A DNA stretch of 64,000 nt from Acidobacteriota bacterium (GCA_014584705.1 JACTMJ010000026.1:1-64000), one strand, 5' to 3'. Positions 25,401 to 34,158 are shown, counted from the first letter of the stretch. The notes: generated by a model from the sequence alone, not told the origin. Made by a program: numbers and translations.

Positions 25401-26467
25401 CCACGATCGAGGAGATCCGCGGCGAATCGGGCGGCGGTACGCTTTCCCTGAACGGTTTCGTCAGCTACAGCGAGGGCATCCCGGCGTTTCGCCTCTCGGC
25501 GCGGGTGAAGGACGTGCGGGTGCGCTATCCGCCGGGAGTGAGCACTTCCGCCGACGCCGAGTTGGAACTGACCGGGTCCCGGAATCAGAGTATCCTTTCC
25601 GGCAGTGTCATCATTACGCGCGTGGCCCTGAATCCGCGAAGCGACCTGGGAAGCATCCTCACCAGCACTTCGAAGCCGGTCGCGACTCCCTCCGCGAACC
25701 AGAACGATTTTTTGCGGAATATGCGTTTCGACGTCCAGGTGCAAACGGCGCCGGATGTGCGCTTCGATTCCAGCCTGACGCAGGATCTGGCCGGGGAAGC
25801 CAACCTGCGCCTGCGCGGGAATCCGTACACGCCGGTTCTTCTGGGTTCGCTTACGGTGAACCAGGGCGAGGTGAACTTCTTCGGGAACCGCTATTTCATT
25901 GACCGGGGTGAGATTTCCTTCTTGAACCCGCTCAAGATGGAACCCGTAATCAATCTTGACTTGCGGACACGCGTCCGGAGTATCGACGTCACACTCACCT
26001 TTTCCGGACCCCTCGATAAGCTCAATATCAATTACCGCTCCGATCCTCCGCTCCAGTTGAACGAGATTATTGCGCTCCTCACGGTGGGGCGTGCCCCCGC
26101 GGGCTCGCCTTCGCTGGCCGAGGCCCAGAACGAAGCGGCGCAAAGCTGGCAGCAGATCGGCGCGAGCGCATTGGTGGGGCAGGCCGTGGCCGCGCCCATC
26201 GCCGGCCGCTTGCAGAAGCTGTTTGGTGTGAGCCGCATCAAGATCGACCCCAGAGTGACCGGCGTGGAAAACAACCCGCAAGCGCGGCTCACGGTAGAGC
26301 AGCAGGTCAACCGCGATATCACAGTTACCTTCATCACCAATCTCGCCGACGCGCAGCAGCAGATCGTCCGGCTGGAGTGGAACTTCAATCCCGATTGGTC
26401 CATGGTGGCGCTCCGGGATGAAGACGGTCTCTTCGGCGTCGACTTCCTTTTCCGGAAGCGGTTCTGA
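22448..26467 (+). CDS. tamB: TamB-like inner-membrane / periplasm-spanning protein
   Basis: The 1339-residue protein begins with a membrane anchor (about 16-36, FTALVALLLITAYFVV). A long beta-helical periplasmic shaft of AsmA/DUF490 type follows, ending in a TamB C-terminal domain (about 960-1339). Marks are GSLTVNQGEVNFFGNRYFID (about 1135), LNEIIALLTVGRAP, LQKLFGVSRIKIDP and DWSMVALRDEDGLFGVDFLFRKRF. TamB pairs with TamA and is also linked to phospholipid transport to the outer membrane. Translation is coupled to the SurA-like gene by a 4-base overlap. Confidence 0.9.
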   Translation: MNFLNATVWRRLGKILASFTALVALLLITAYFVVTSDWAKSRARVFVEEQISKATGGRAEIASLDYNLRSLRFIVEGFALHGTEGPREAALFRAARISVDATVLSFMEKKVRVNSVAVDQPAIHLHLYPDGRTNLPKPPGPSSGKPFTDTLVDLAIGHFEVRNGIARFAEQSLPLDVRGDNLELTLNFERAEERYRGLIAAQRLQFSTDKIQPVPFDFRAGVILDRRGIQLDEGTLAYGKSEVSFTSRIENFESPRITIPFSGNLHVSDFHRAFGLPIEPAGNVQTAGEFRYHDKVWELSGDANAGGLAVRSGAVRVDNIALRTSLALEQDSFVFNGLVLNALGGEVRGRASLREGKHLVVKTQAANLSLDRVSRASGVGPLAFNSRVSGPLELTATLAAGGLRDLVAVAKLTLAATEGENPLSGMVDATFRQRDQSILLRESHLELANSLITLSGNIRDSIEVAARTTRFEDFLPALALVSESPETLIPVQLGANGMARFEGRLHGDWSSPALEGDVSGRFIHYEARSVEDIVARVEASKSRVSVGSLVLRKEDAEIRGSFVLPLRDWKPDKNGPLSANLSLSAKGIDGILREADQKGLPIRGQPSAELTVRGSLDAPEATLHGVLKNGSIHGEPFDTIQVLAGYSGNELRVSESTLRRGNAAVQLKGTYRHAAGDYEDGGGIVSVVLKGWKLNDLAAVRERKIAAEAKIAGEVTLGFEVRKGAPVVSAVDGGLELAEVQFEGKPAGRLSLSAKSGGGEVAVALRGNLASSAIEGTATVGLTGDYPAKARMDLQDLSLDAIRPFLPDSMDRRSLPLEASIASTISIEGLLRKPGEMRGELTVSRLRVATAAPAGQGLVKRAPFEMRNARPLRLAWDGVRLTAQDVALEGTGTQLTVAGSITPSSPRQQLNLQAKGSLNFNVFNAFEPSIEAGGKSDLDLTVRGTFKAPDIYGLLDLSDASLYLAGVPNGLDKINGRVFLYRDRATIEEIRGESGGGTLSLNGFVSYSEGIPAFRLSARVKDVRVRYPPGVSTSADAELELTGSRNQSILSGSVIITRVALNPRSDLGSILTSTSKPVATPSANQNDFLRNMRFDVQVQTAPDVRFDSSLTQDLAGEANLRLRGNPYTPVLLGSLTVNQGEVNFFGNRYFIDRGEISFLNPLKMEPVINLDLRTRVRSIDVTLTFSGPLDKLNINYRSDPPLQLNEIIALLTVGRAPAGSPSLAEAQNEAAQSWQQIGASALVGQAVAAPIAGRLQKLFGVSRIKIDPRVTGVENNPQARLTVEQQVNRDITVTFITNLADAQQQIVRLEWNFNPDWSMVALRDEDGLFGVDFLFRKRF

Positions 26468-26517
26468 GAACGCCGGCTGAGCGGGCGGGCTAAGCTTGGT
26501 AGAGAGGCGCACGCGGC

Positions 26518-26826
26518 ATGGCTTCGTTTCGGCTACGAACGGCGGGGGGAAAGCTCAAAATTGAGCACAGCATCATCGACGGTTTGCGGCCGGTGCTCGA
26601 GAAACTGCTGGAGAAATTCCCGGAAGACGTTCGCATGATTGTGCCGGGTGTAATCAAACCCGTTCGCGACGCCCGCGGAAAACTGCGCCTGAAGGTAACC
26701 GTGCCGACGATGAATGGATGGAAAGCGATTGCGTTTAGCGGCGGCGCGCGGCAAGAGATCTTTATCAGCACGGAAATGGAAAAGGGCGCGCTCGAAGCGG
26801 CCCTTTTCGCATGTCTGGACGAGTAG
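26518..26826 (+). CDS. Small DUF2103-like protein
   Basis: The 102-residue protein follows tamB by 50 bp. Its sequence (KLKIEHSIIDGLRPVLEKL, VRMIVPGVIKPV, WKAIAFSGGARQEIFIST) resembles the DUF2103 family of predicted metal-binding proteins, in which a His near the N-terminus and a P-G-x-I motif are typical. No membrane segment is present. The assignment is from memory of the pattern. Confidence 0.5.
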   Translation: MASFRLRTAGGKLKIEHSIIDGLRPVLEKLLEKFPEDVRMIVPGVIKPVRDARGKLRLKVTVPTMNGWKAIAFSGGARQEIFISTEMEKGALEAALFACLDE

Positions 26827-26834
26827 CGGTCGCG

Positions 26835-27734
26835 TCAGGCATTCAGCGCCGTGTTCATGCGCTCTATGGCTTCGTCAATCTCAGCCGTGGATTTGAAACC
26901 CATCGTCACTGCGTCCACGGAGCCAAGTCCAAAGACGTAGTTGAGGGCCTTTTGCCGGTTTTCGGGATCTGTAAACTGGCCTTCGCCCACCAGCTTCATG
27001 CCGAGCACTCCGGTGCCCTGCGCGTGGATCTTCGCCAGATGCCCGGTCACCTCCGGCACATTTCCGAGTCCCGGGCCTTCGCTTGGGATCGTATCCATCC
27101 GGGTGCCGTTGTGGTTGATCCGGCAGAGCGCCACATCCAGCCATTTGTTGCCGGGGAACTGCCGAATCGGCATGAGGCCGTGGCAGGAGGCGCCATGAGC
27201 CAGCAGCACTTTCTTCGCTTTCAATTCGGAAAACTGGTCGCGGAAGGGCTCATAAGTCTTTGCCCAGTCCGGCGTTCGAACGCAGTGCAATAGAGTAATG
27301 TCGAAATACTCGGTATTGAGTTCCTTGCGGAAACGGTCCAGTGTGGCCGGGACCGGTTCCTTCTCTCCCAGGCGCATCTTGGTCATCAGCCGGTAGCTGT
27401 CGCGGGGGATCCCTCGCAGAGCTTCGGCGAGCATCTCGTGCATCTCGTTGTACGCGTCGGCGGATTCAAAAAACCGAATGCCCCGGTCGTAGGCGTGGCG
27501 GACCAGTTTCGTGAAAGCCGGCTGCCCAAGTTCCCGCTGCACGCGGCCGCCAAAGGTTCCCGTGCCGAACGCCAACCGCGTCACCTTGACGCCGGAGTCA
27601 CCCAACGTCACCCAATCGGTTGCCGCCCGCTTCACTGCACCCGCGGCGGGAACCGCCGCCGTTGTGCCCATTGCCACCGCGGCGCCCAGCCCTGCCGCGG
27701 TTTTCAGGAAATCGCGTCGTCCGAAACCGGCCAT
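26835..27734 (-). CDS. Tat-exported aldo/keto reductase
   Basis: The ATG at 27734 follows GGAGGGG with good spacing. The 299-residue product has a twin-arginine signal (GRRDFLKTAAG, residues 5-15) and then an AKR barrel: FGTGTFGG, FFESADAYNE with the catalytic Asp and Tyr, KMRLGEK with the catalytic Lys, and LHCVR where the usual His (LLH) is kept. The C-terminus has MGFKSTAEIDEAI. Tat-exported aldo/keto reductases occur in many acidobacteria; substrate and cofactor source outside the cytoplasm are unclear. It is convergent with the DUF2103-like gene (8 bp gap). Confidence 0.85.
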   Translation of the reverse strand: MAGFGRRDFLKTAAGLGAAVAMGTTAAVPAAGAVKRAATDWVTLGDSGVKVTRLAFGTGTFGGRVQRELGQPAFTKLVRHAYDRGIRFFESADAYNEMHEMLAEALRGIPRDSYRLMTKMRLGEKEPVPATLDRFRKELNTEYFDITLLHCVRTPDWAKTYEPFRDQFSELKAKKVLLAHGASCHGLMPIRQFPGNKWLDVALCRINHNGTRMDTIPSEGPGLGNVPEVTGHLAKIHAQGTGVLGMKLVGEGQFTDPENRQKALNYVFGLGSVDAVTMGFKSTAEIDEAIERMNTALNA

Positions 27735-27869
27735 ACCAATACCCCTCCCATGCCGATCTCCTCGGAGACCGGATACCGCACACGATACCACAGTGCCGGT
27801 GTGACCGACGGCGGCGATCCGCCGGATGGATGCGGGCCGCGGCGGCAGCCAATTCCACGGGGAACGCCC

Positions 27870-29192
27870 CTACGCCACCATTGCGCCGGAATGGCTCTCC
27901 GCGGTCCGGCTGGGATCGATAGCCATGTTATCCGGCATATTCGCTACCAGCCGGACGAGGTCATGGAATCGGTACGGCTTTGCCAGCAGACCGTCAAAAC
28001 CGGCTGCGATCGCTTCCGCGGAGATCGAGGAAGTGGAAGTGGCGCTAACCAGAATCGCGGTCGTGCGTGGCCTTTCCGTCCCCGCGCCGGCCAGGTCTTC
28101 GGTTCGTCGAATTGCCCGCACCAGGTCCAATCCGCCCAACCCCGGCATATAGAGATCGCTGAGCAAGAGGTTGGGCCGCCGGTGCATCCATTCTTCGAGG
28201 GCTTCCCGCCCTGTTTCGCAAAGGACTACGTCACAACCAAGCCGCTCGAGTTGGCGTTCCAAGAGCAAGCGATGGATGGGGCTGTCGTCGGCGACAATCA
28301 CGGAGAGCCGGGGAAGGGGGAAGATTCCTTCCGTCGCCGCCGGCGGCTCCGAGGTCGGCCATTCCTTCTTGAGCGGCGAGCCCGTGGGAATGCCGGAACT
28401 CGGGTGCGAAGCTACGTGCGCGCTCAGGTTCCCAAGCGAGAGGATATCGGTGGAGCCTTCGCCCGCGCCGTCCAGCGGGAGGGTTACCCGGAAAGTGGAG
28501 CCGATTCCGGGCTGGCTCTCGACCTCAATCTCTCCCCGCATCGCGCGCACCAGCCGGCGAGTGATCGCCAGCCCCAATCCGACGCCCCGCTCGCAGTTTG
28601 GGGCGACGCCGTTTCTCTGGCCTTGCCCTCTCCCGGCCGCGCCCCCAGGATCTGCCTGATGAAATGGCTCAAAGATCCTGTCCAATTGCCAGGAAGGGAT
28701 TCCCACGCCGGAATCTTCCACGGCAATGCTCAGGAGGTAGCGGCCGCAACGCTCCTCGGCGTCGACGTTCAGCTTGACGAAGCCCTGCTCGGTGAACTTG
28801 ACCGCATTGGCAATGAGGTTGATCAGCACCTGCTGGATTCGAAGCGCGTCTCCCCGAAGTGTTTTGGGGACCCGCGGCGTCACCTGATGTACGAGAGCAA
28901 CCCCCCGCCCGGCGGCATCCCGCGCCAGCGGCGTGCACACGTCTCGGATGAGCTGGGAAGGGTCAAACGGGGAGGGATGCAGTTGTATGTCGCTCGATCC
29001 GGGTCGGGATAGGTCAAGGATGTCGGCAAGCAGGCCTTGGAGCATGCGGCCGCTTGCCGCGGCGGAATCCAACAGGAGTCTCTGTTCCTGGTCCAGCTTC
29101 GTCGCGCCGAGCAACTCCAGCATGCCAAGAATCGCGCTGAGCGGTGTTCGAATCTCATGACTAACGATGGCGAGGTCAACTTCTTTCGTCAT
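27870..29192 (-). CDS. Soluble hybrid histidine kinase with C-terminal receiver
   Basis: The 440-residue protein starts directly with the HisKA domain. Phospho-acceptor His12 lies in VSHEIRTPLSA, followed by N-box LINLIANAVKF, EDSGVGIP and GVGLGLAITRR. A receiver domain spans about 294-410, with ADD (301-303), phospho-acceptor Asp346 (LLLSDLYMPG), Ser in LVSATS and Lys in LAKPYR. No sensor or membrane segment precedes the kinase, so input must come from a partner. Between the F- and G-boxes there is an insert of about 16 residues (GGAAGRGQGQRNGVAP). ATG 29192 is the likely start; an AGGAGG 19 bases upstream is too far for normal spacing. Confidence 0.85.
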   Translation of the reverse strand: MTKEVDLAIVSHEIRTPLSAILGMLELLGATKLDQEQRLLLDSAAASGRMLQGLLADILDLSRPGSSDIQLHPSPFDPSQLIRDVCTPLARDAAGRGVALVHQVTPRVPKTLRGDALRIQQVLINLIANAVKFTEQGFVKLNVDAEERCGRYLLSIAVEDSGVGIPSWQLDRIFEPFHQADPGGAAGRGQGQRNGVAPNCERGVGLGLAITRRLVRAMRGEIEVESQPGIGSTFRVTLPLDGAGEGSTDILSLGNLSAHVASHPSSGIPTGSPLKKEWPTSEPPAATEGIFPLPRLSVIVADDSPIHRLLLERQLERLGCDVVLCETGREALEEWMHRRPNLLLSDLYMPGLGGLDLVRAIRRTEDLAGAGTERPRTTAILVSATSTSSISAEAIAAGFDGLLAKPYRFHDLVRLVANMPDNMAIDPSRTAESHSGAMVA

Positions 29193-29534
29193 TCCAGGCA
29201 GAACGCATGCACCTCCTATGCCATTGAGTCCTCGTGGTACGGCTAGACGCAATAATCCTGTCAGAGGAATTCCTAACTTACTGAATTTACGTCAAATAGT
29301 AACAGATCTACAAATACCAGGACCATTCTAATAAGAGTAATGTCTCAGTAACAAGCGATTCACTTTGAACCATCCCCGAAGCCAATCCTGAAATGAAACG
29401 CCCCGGATGGGAACATCCCCCATCCAACGAAGAGAGCGTCCTTAGAGCGGAGAGCGGTAATGCCCGCGATATTCCGCCATTCCCGCTTGGTTGTGGGTTC
29501 GATATGGGTGTCCTATGATGGAGATTCTCTTGGC
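29193..29534. other. Intergenic region between hybrid kinase and membrane-protein gene
   Basis: About 340 bp between divergent genes, partly AT-rich (29260-29360). It must hold promoters for both genes, but I find no -35/-10 pair with proper spacing and no repeat. Confidence 0.6.
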
Positions 29535-31289
29535 ATGGGGACTCCACACGGCCGCGCCGCGCTAGCAACGGTATCTCGCCAACGGTCGCACATCCCTGCT
29601 CTCTTCGGTTTGCTGGCCATCCTGATTGCCGGTTTTCTGATCTACCCCGGCCGCCATTTCCTCACTTCCGACACGCAAATCTGGACAGTGATGCTGGAGC
29701 ACAACCTCCATCCGGATTTCCTGGGTAAGGACTTGCTGGCCCAGCACCCCCATATCGGCCTCTCGTTCTATGACGAAATCGTGAACTCGCTGCGCGAGGT
29801 CACCGGTCTCTCCATGGAACAGGTAATGGTTGCCCACCAGGTGGTTTTTCGCGCTGTCCTGCTTCTGGCGGCCTATCTGTTGGGCTTCGTTCTCTGCCAA
29901 AGCAGCCTGTTCGCGCTTTGGATGGCCGCGAGCCTGCAAGTGATCTACTTCATCGCCGGCCCCACGGTGTGCGTGATGGAAGTGGAACCGGTGCCACGGG
30001 GATACTCCCTGGCGCTCGGCCTGCTCGCGGTGGCCCTGGTGGCGTCCGGGCGGAAATGGGCTGCCGCGTGGGCTTTGGGAACGGCGATGCTCTTTCAGGC
30101 CGTGGTGGTATATCCCATGCTGCTCTGCATGTCCGGGTGGACGCTCTTCTCCCGCGAAGAAGGGGGCATTCTCCGAAGATCGCGCTACTGGCTTCCTGTC
30201 GTGGGAATGGCCGCGGCGGTGCTGGCGTTCAGTATTGCCGCGCAGGGAGGCTCGGGCGGCATGTTCGAGATAGTCCCGGAGTGGCTGCGGAACGTCCAGC
30301 GGATGAGAGCGAGCTACAACTGGGTGAGCTTGTGGCCCCATTCTCTGATCGCGATGCACGCCGTGCTCGGCATCGTTGCGGGCCTAAGCTATCTCCGTCT
30401 CCGGGGCGAAAGCAACGAAGGGTTTCGCTGGTTTCTCTGGGGGGTTCCGGTGGTGGCGCTCTGCTCAATCCCTGTCGCGTGGCTGATGATGGAACGGCTG
30501 CACCTGATGATCGCCGCTCAGGCTCAGCCTGCCCGTGCACTGGCATCCTTGTACGCACTCGGCGTAGTGGCGATGTTCTCCGCCGGAGTTCTCGCCTCTC
30601 GCAAGGGAAGATGGGTGGAGTGCGGATGCTGGCTGCTCGGGGGATATTCCATCGTGTTCCTGGATCGCACTGTCCTGCTCTCCCAACGGCTTGCGGCCGG
30701 CCAGGCGATGGAATCGCAGTGGTTGTGGGTTCCGGCGCTGGCGCTGGCGGGCGCCGGGCTGCTCCGGCTTCAGCCAGGGAATCCGAAAGTGGCGGCCGGT
30801 CTTCTTGTGCTGCTGATGGCAGCCCCCTTCGCGATTTACCGCCTGCAGTTTCACGCCGACGTAATGGCACAGGATGCACGGACGCCCGAAGTGATGGAAC
30901 TCGCCGCCTGGGCGGAAACGAACACGGCGCGCGACAGCGTTTTCCTGTTCCCCGGCTTTGAACGGCGTACGGAACCGGGAGTCTTCCGTTCCGTGGCCCG
31001 CCGGGCCCTGTATGTGGATTGGAAGGGTGGCGGGCAGGTGAACTTCGATATCGAATTCGCGCGGGTTTGGTGGGAGCGTTGGAACGATGCGGGGAAGGGA
31101 AAATTCAATCCGCGCCGGGCCGCTCACTTTGCCCGGGTGGGAATCGATTACCTGGTTGTGCCCCCGTCCTCGGCGCTTGAAGGTCTGGCTCCGCTATATG
31201 CGAATCAATCGTTCGTTGTTTACAGGACGGCGGATGTCGCGGCGTGTTCGGCGGCGGCCACCTGCGGCGTTAGTCCAGCCAAAAACTGA
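29535..31289 (+). CDS. Polytopic membrane protein, glycosyltransferase-C-like
   Basis: The start at ATG 29535 has GGAGA ten bases upstream. The 584-residue product has about 10-12 membrane helices (first at about 21-40) with an extracytoplasmic loop carrying FLTSDTQIW and HPHIGLSFYDE. It ends in a soluble domain of about 130 residues (VMELAAWAETNT, VFLFPGFERR, VDWKGGGQVNFD, GIDYLVVPP). This layout resembles polytopic GT-C glycosyltransferases and DUF6798-like proteins. No catalytic DxD can be assigned with confidence. Its 3' end overlaps the convergent symporter gene by 20 bp. Confidence 0.55.
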   Translation: MGTPHGRAALATVSRQRSHIPALFGLLAILIAGFLIYPGRHFLTSDTQIWTVMLEHNLHPDFLGKDLLAQHPHIGLSFYDEIVNSLREVTGLSMEQVMVAHQVVFRAVLLLAAYLLGFVLCQSSLFALWMAASLQVIYFIAGPTVCVMEVEPVPRGYSLALGLLAVALVASGRKWAAAWALGTAMLFQAVVVYPMLLCMSGWTLFSREEGGILRRSRYWLPVVGMAAAVLAFSIAAQGGSGGMFEIVPEWLRNVQRMRASYNWVSLWPHSLIAMHAVLGIVAGLSYLRLRGESNEGFRWFLWGVPVVALCSIPVAWLMMERLHLMIAAQAQPARALASLYALGVVAMFSAGVLASRKGRWVECGCWLLGGYSIVFLDRTVLLSQRLAAGQAMESQWLWVPALALAGAGLLRLQPGNPKVAAGLLVLLMAAPFAIYRLQFHADVMAQDARTPEVMELAAWAETNTARDSVFLFPGFERRTEPGVFRSVARRALYVDWKGGGQVNFDIEFARVWWERWNDAGKGKFNPRRAAHFARVGIDYLVVPPSSALEGLAPLYANQSFVVYRTADVAACSAAATCGVSPAKN

Positions 31290-32952
31290 AGTAGGCGTAG
31301 ACGCCCAGCAGCAGCGCCAGCACGGCCCCGGATCCCAGAACGTCCGGGAGCCCCCAACTGGCCCGGTTCTCCGCCTTCCATTCAGAGGAAACCGAACCGA
31401 AAGTGAGGTTCCTCACCTTTGCTTCCAGTGGAACCGGAGTAGCCAGCGAAACCGCGATCACGAAGATCACACTGAAGAGAAAGAGCACTCCCGAGAAGTA
31501 ATACCCGTTAAAGTCGCCGATCGGCCAGAGCACGCTGTCCCGGCCGATCGCGCCGCTCTTGACGAGGGTCTGGAGGGTGAGCTTCGCCATTCCCAGCACG
31601 AACCCGACAACCAGCCCCCAAAGCGCGCCCGCGGCATTGATCCGCCGGGAGAACAGCCCCAGCAGAAAAACCGCCGTAATCGGTGGCGCCAGGAAGCCCT
31701 GGACATTCTGCAGGTAGTCGTAAATGCCGCTGTTCCCTTCGGATATCTTCTTCATGATCGGAATCCACACGAGGCCGCATCCCACCACCGCGGTGGTTGC
31801 GATCCGCCCCACCCGAACCAGTGTTCTTTCGCTGCGGCCGGGCCACAGCTTTTCGTAAATATCCACCGTGAACAGCGTGGCGCAGGAGTTGAAGAGCGAG
31901 GCCAGGGACGACATGAGCGCGGATAACAATCCGGCCACCACCAACCCGCGAAGGCCCACCGGCAGCAGTGTCTGGACCATGGTCGCGAATACGGCATCGC
32001 CCAGGATCTCCCCGGAACCATCCGTCTTCAGCGGAATTGAAAGCAGGCCCTTCTCATGCAGCGCGAATCCGATCATGCCCGGCACCAGAAAAATCATCAC
32101 GGGCCACAGCTTCAGGAAACTGCCCCAAATGGCTCCCCGGCGGGCGTCGGAAAGGCCCCGCGCCGCGAGCACCCGCTGAATGATGTATTGATCCGTACAC
32201 CAGTACCAGATTCCAACCACGGGGGAAGCAATCATTACCCCCAGCCAAGGAAAATTCGGATTGCTGTTCGGTTGCCAAAGCGCGAACTGCTGGGCATGCG
32301 GTTTGGCGATCGCAACCAACTCTCCCCAGCCGCCCAACCGGCTGAGGCCGAAGTAAGTCACCAGCACGGAACCAAGCAGAAGCACGAAGGTCTGTGCGAC
32401 TTCGGTGTAGACCACGGCGCGAAGCCCGCCCATCACCGTGTAGATCCCCGTCATCACAACGGCCGTGACGGCGCCTACCCAGAAGGCGTTGTCCGGAGAT
32501 CCAAAGACATCCGGCAAGAGGGTTTGGAAGACGATGGCGCCCGCGTAGACGGTGACGGAGACTTTCGTAAACACGTACGCGACCAGACTCACCACCGAGA
32601 GCACCCAGCGCGTCCGGGCATCGAAGCGGCACTCCAGGAACTCCGGCATCGTGAAGACGCCGGACCGATAATAGAACGGCACGAAGACCCAGGCCAGCAG
32701 GAGGATCACCCACGCGTGCAGTTCCCAGTGCGCCTGCGCCATGCCGTTAAGAGCGCCGCTGCCCGCCAGCCCCACAATATGTTCCGAACCGATATTCGAA
32801 GCGAACAGGGAGCAGCCCACCGCGAACCAGCTCACGTGGCGTCCCGCGAGAAAGTAGTCCGCGGTTGTGTCCTGATGGCGGGATGACCGCCAGACGATGG
32901 CGACGATGAGGAAAAAGTACCCGCTCAATACCAGCCAATCGGTCGGTTGCAT
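31270..32952 (-). CDS. Sodium:solute symporter (SSS family)
   Basis: The 560-residue protein has about 14 membrane helices and is SGLT-like. Marks are TTADYFLAGRHVSWF near the N-terminus, FASNIGSEHIVGLAGSGA, GGLRAVVYTEVAQTFVLL and WYWCTDQYIIQRVLAARG (the W-x-W-C-T-D-Q-x-I-x-Q-R-x-L core of SGLT-type sugar transporters), and GLLSALMSSLASLFNSCATL with the Na2-site serines. It probably imports a sugar with sodium. A promoter and a pair of direct repeats lie about 75-115 bp upstream. Confidence 0.9.
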   Translation of the reverse strand: MQPTDWLVLSGYFFLIVAIVWRSSRHQDTTADYFLAGRHVSWFAVGCSLFASNIGSEHIVGLAGSGALNGMAQAHWELHAWVILLLAWVFVPFYYRSGVFTMPEFLECRFDARTRWVLSVVSLVAYVFTKVSVTVYAGAIVFQTLLPDVFGSPDNAFWVGAVTAVVMTGIYTVMGGLRAVVYTEVAQTFVLLLGSVLVTYFGLSRLGGWGELVAIAKPHAQQFALWQPNSNPNFPWLGVMIASPVVGIWYWCTDQYIIQRVLAARGLSDARRGAIWGSFLKLWPVMIFLVPGMIGFALHEKGLLSIPLKTDGSGEILGDAVFATMVQTLLPVGLRGLVVAGLLSALMSSLASLFNSCATLFTVDIYEKLWPGRSERTLVRVGRIATTAVVGCGLVWIPIMKKISEGNSGIYDYLQNVQGFLAPPITAVFLLGLFSRRINAAGALWGLVVGFVLGMAKLTLQTLVKSGAIGRDSVLWPIGDFNGYYFSGVLFLFSVIFVIAVSLATPVPLEAKVRNLTFGSVSSEWKAENRASWGLPDVLGSGAVLALLLGVYAYFSFWLD

Positions 32953-33026
32953 CCGCGTCTCCCAGCGCGGCCATGATCGTCGCCGGTGTCCCGGTCCAGG
33001 AGCTTGGACGGGCGACGCCTCACGCG

Positions 33027-33054
33027 AACATACAGCGCGAATTTACAGGGTCAA
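33027..33054 (-). promoter_or_regulatory. Sigma-70-type promoter of the symporter gene
   Basis: On the minus strand TTGACC (33054-33049) and TATGTT (33032-33027) are separated by 16 bases, close to the sigma-70 consensus. The -10 box lies 75 bp before the symporter ATG at 32952. A 10-base direct repeat overlaps the spacer and flanks the -35 box, placing a regulator site at the polymerase footprint. Confidence 0.5.
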
Positions 33055-33066
33055 TCTACAGCGCGA
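33031..33066. repeat. Direct repeat TACAGCGCGA x2 at the symporter promoter
   Basis: Identical copies lie at 33031-33040 (in the spacer, touching the -10 box) and 33057-33066 (just upstream of the -35 box), with 26-base periodicity. Such a pair could be bound by a dimeric repressor or activator. No regulator gene adjoins. Confidence 0.45.
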
Positions 33067-33147
33067 TCTTATGCGCGGCGCTGTCGCTCACGCAAGCGGG
33101 CATCTGCTCCGGCGGGCAATCTGCTCCGGGAAAGAGATACGCTCCGC

Positions 33148-34158
33148 CTATGCGGAGGTTCCGTATTGCTTCTCGTAGAACTGGAGATATTCCCCGCTCC
33201 TGGCCTGCTCTACCCACACCGGGTTCCGCTGATACCAGGCAACCGTCTCGCGGAGGCCCTCTTCGAACGGAATCTCCCGCTTCCAGCCAAGCTGTTCCTT
33301 CAGCCTTGAGCAGTCCACGGCGTAGCGCCGGTCGTGCCCCAGCCGGTCAGTAACGTGCGTGAGCAGGCTCTCCGGCTTGCCGAGGATCCGCAGCAGCATG
33401 CGCAGGACATCGAGATTCGGAAGCGGATTGTCGCCGCCAATGTGGTACGTCTCGCCGGCCCGGCCCTCTTTCAGCACAAGGCGCAGCGCCGCGCAATTGT
33501 CCGCGACGTGAATCCAATCCCGCACCTGAAGACCATCGCCATACACGGGAACCGGTTTATCGGCCGCCATGTTGCTGATCGCCAGCGGCAGCAGCTTCTC
33601 GGGGAACTGGTAAGGGCCGTAGTTGTTGCTGGTGCGCGTGACGATCGTATCCATCCCAAACGTATGCGCCGCCGCATTCACCATGTGCTCCGCGGCCGTC
33701 TTGCTGGCGGCGTAAGGGCTGGAAGGCACCAGCGGATCGCCTTCACGGAACTCCCGGGGAGCTTCGATATCGCCGCCAACCTCGTCCGTGGAAATATGCA
33801 GAAATCGCCCGGCTCCGCGCGCTCTGGCCACGTCAAGCATCACTTGCGTACCCAGAACGTTCGTGCGGACAAACTCCGCGGCGCTGAGAATGCTGCGGTC
33901 GACGTGCGATTCCGCCGCGAAATGAACCACGTAGTCGCAGCCCTCGGGCATGGCGCCATACACCTGCTCCGCATCGCAAACGTCACCGCGAACGAACTGG
34001 TAGTTGGGCGCGGCCGCCACCTCGGCGAGGTTTGCAAGATTACCCGCGTACGTGAGCTTGTCAAAGTTGATGAGTGTATCGCCGGGACTAAGCCGAACCC
34101 AGTCGCGAACAAACTGAGACCCGATAAACCCGGCCCCGCCGGTGACAAATACCTTCAT
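33148..34158 (-). CDS. rfbB: dTDP-glucose 4,6-dehydratase
   Basis: The 336-residue short-chain dehydrogenase converts dTDP-glucose to dTDP-4-keto-6-deoxyglucose for deoxysugars such as rhamnose. The NAD site is GGAGFIGS (7-14). HFAAESHVDRS, the active-site TDE (HISTDEVGGD) and YAASK (Tyr-x-x-x-Lys) follow, then TRTSNNYGPYQFPEKL and GDGLQVRDW. The family usually has TDEVYGD; here Gly replaces that Tyr, which is not one of the catalytic residues. The partner genes rfbA, rfbC and rfbD are absent here. It follows glmS by 27 bp on the same strand, consistent with nucleotide-sugar supply for the nearby exopolysaccharide genes. Confidence 0.92.
   Translation of the reverse strand: MKVFVTGGAGFIGSQFVRDWVRLSPGDTLINFDKLTYAGNLANLAEVAAAPNYQFVRGDVCDAEQVYGAMPEGCDYVVHFAAESHVDRSILSAAEFVRTNVLGTQVMLDVARARGAGRFLHISTDEVGGDIEAPREFREGDPLVPSSPYAASKTAAEHMVNAAAHTFGMDTIVTRTSNNYGPYQFPEKLLPLAISNMAADKPVPVYGDGLQVRDWIHVADNCAALRLVLKEGRAGETYHIGGDNPLPNLDVLRMLLRILGKPESLLTHVTDRLGHDRRYAVDCSRLKEQLGWKREIPFEEGLRETVAWYQRNPVWVEQARSGEYLQFYEKQYGTSA

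Noticed and set aside
27438-29012. A 524-codon open frame on the plus strand
   Set aside because: It is antisense to the aldo/keto reductase and hybrid kinase and has low-complexity basic sequence.
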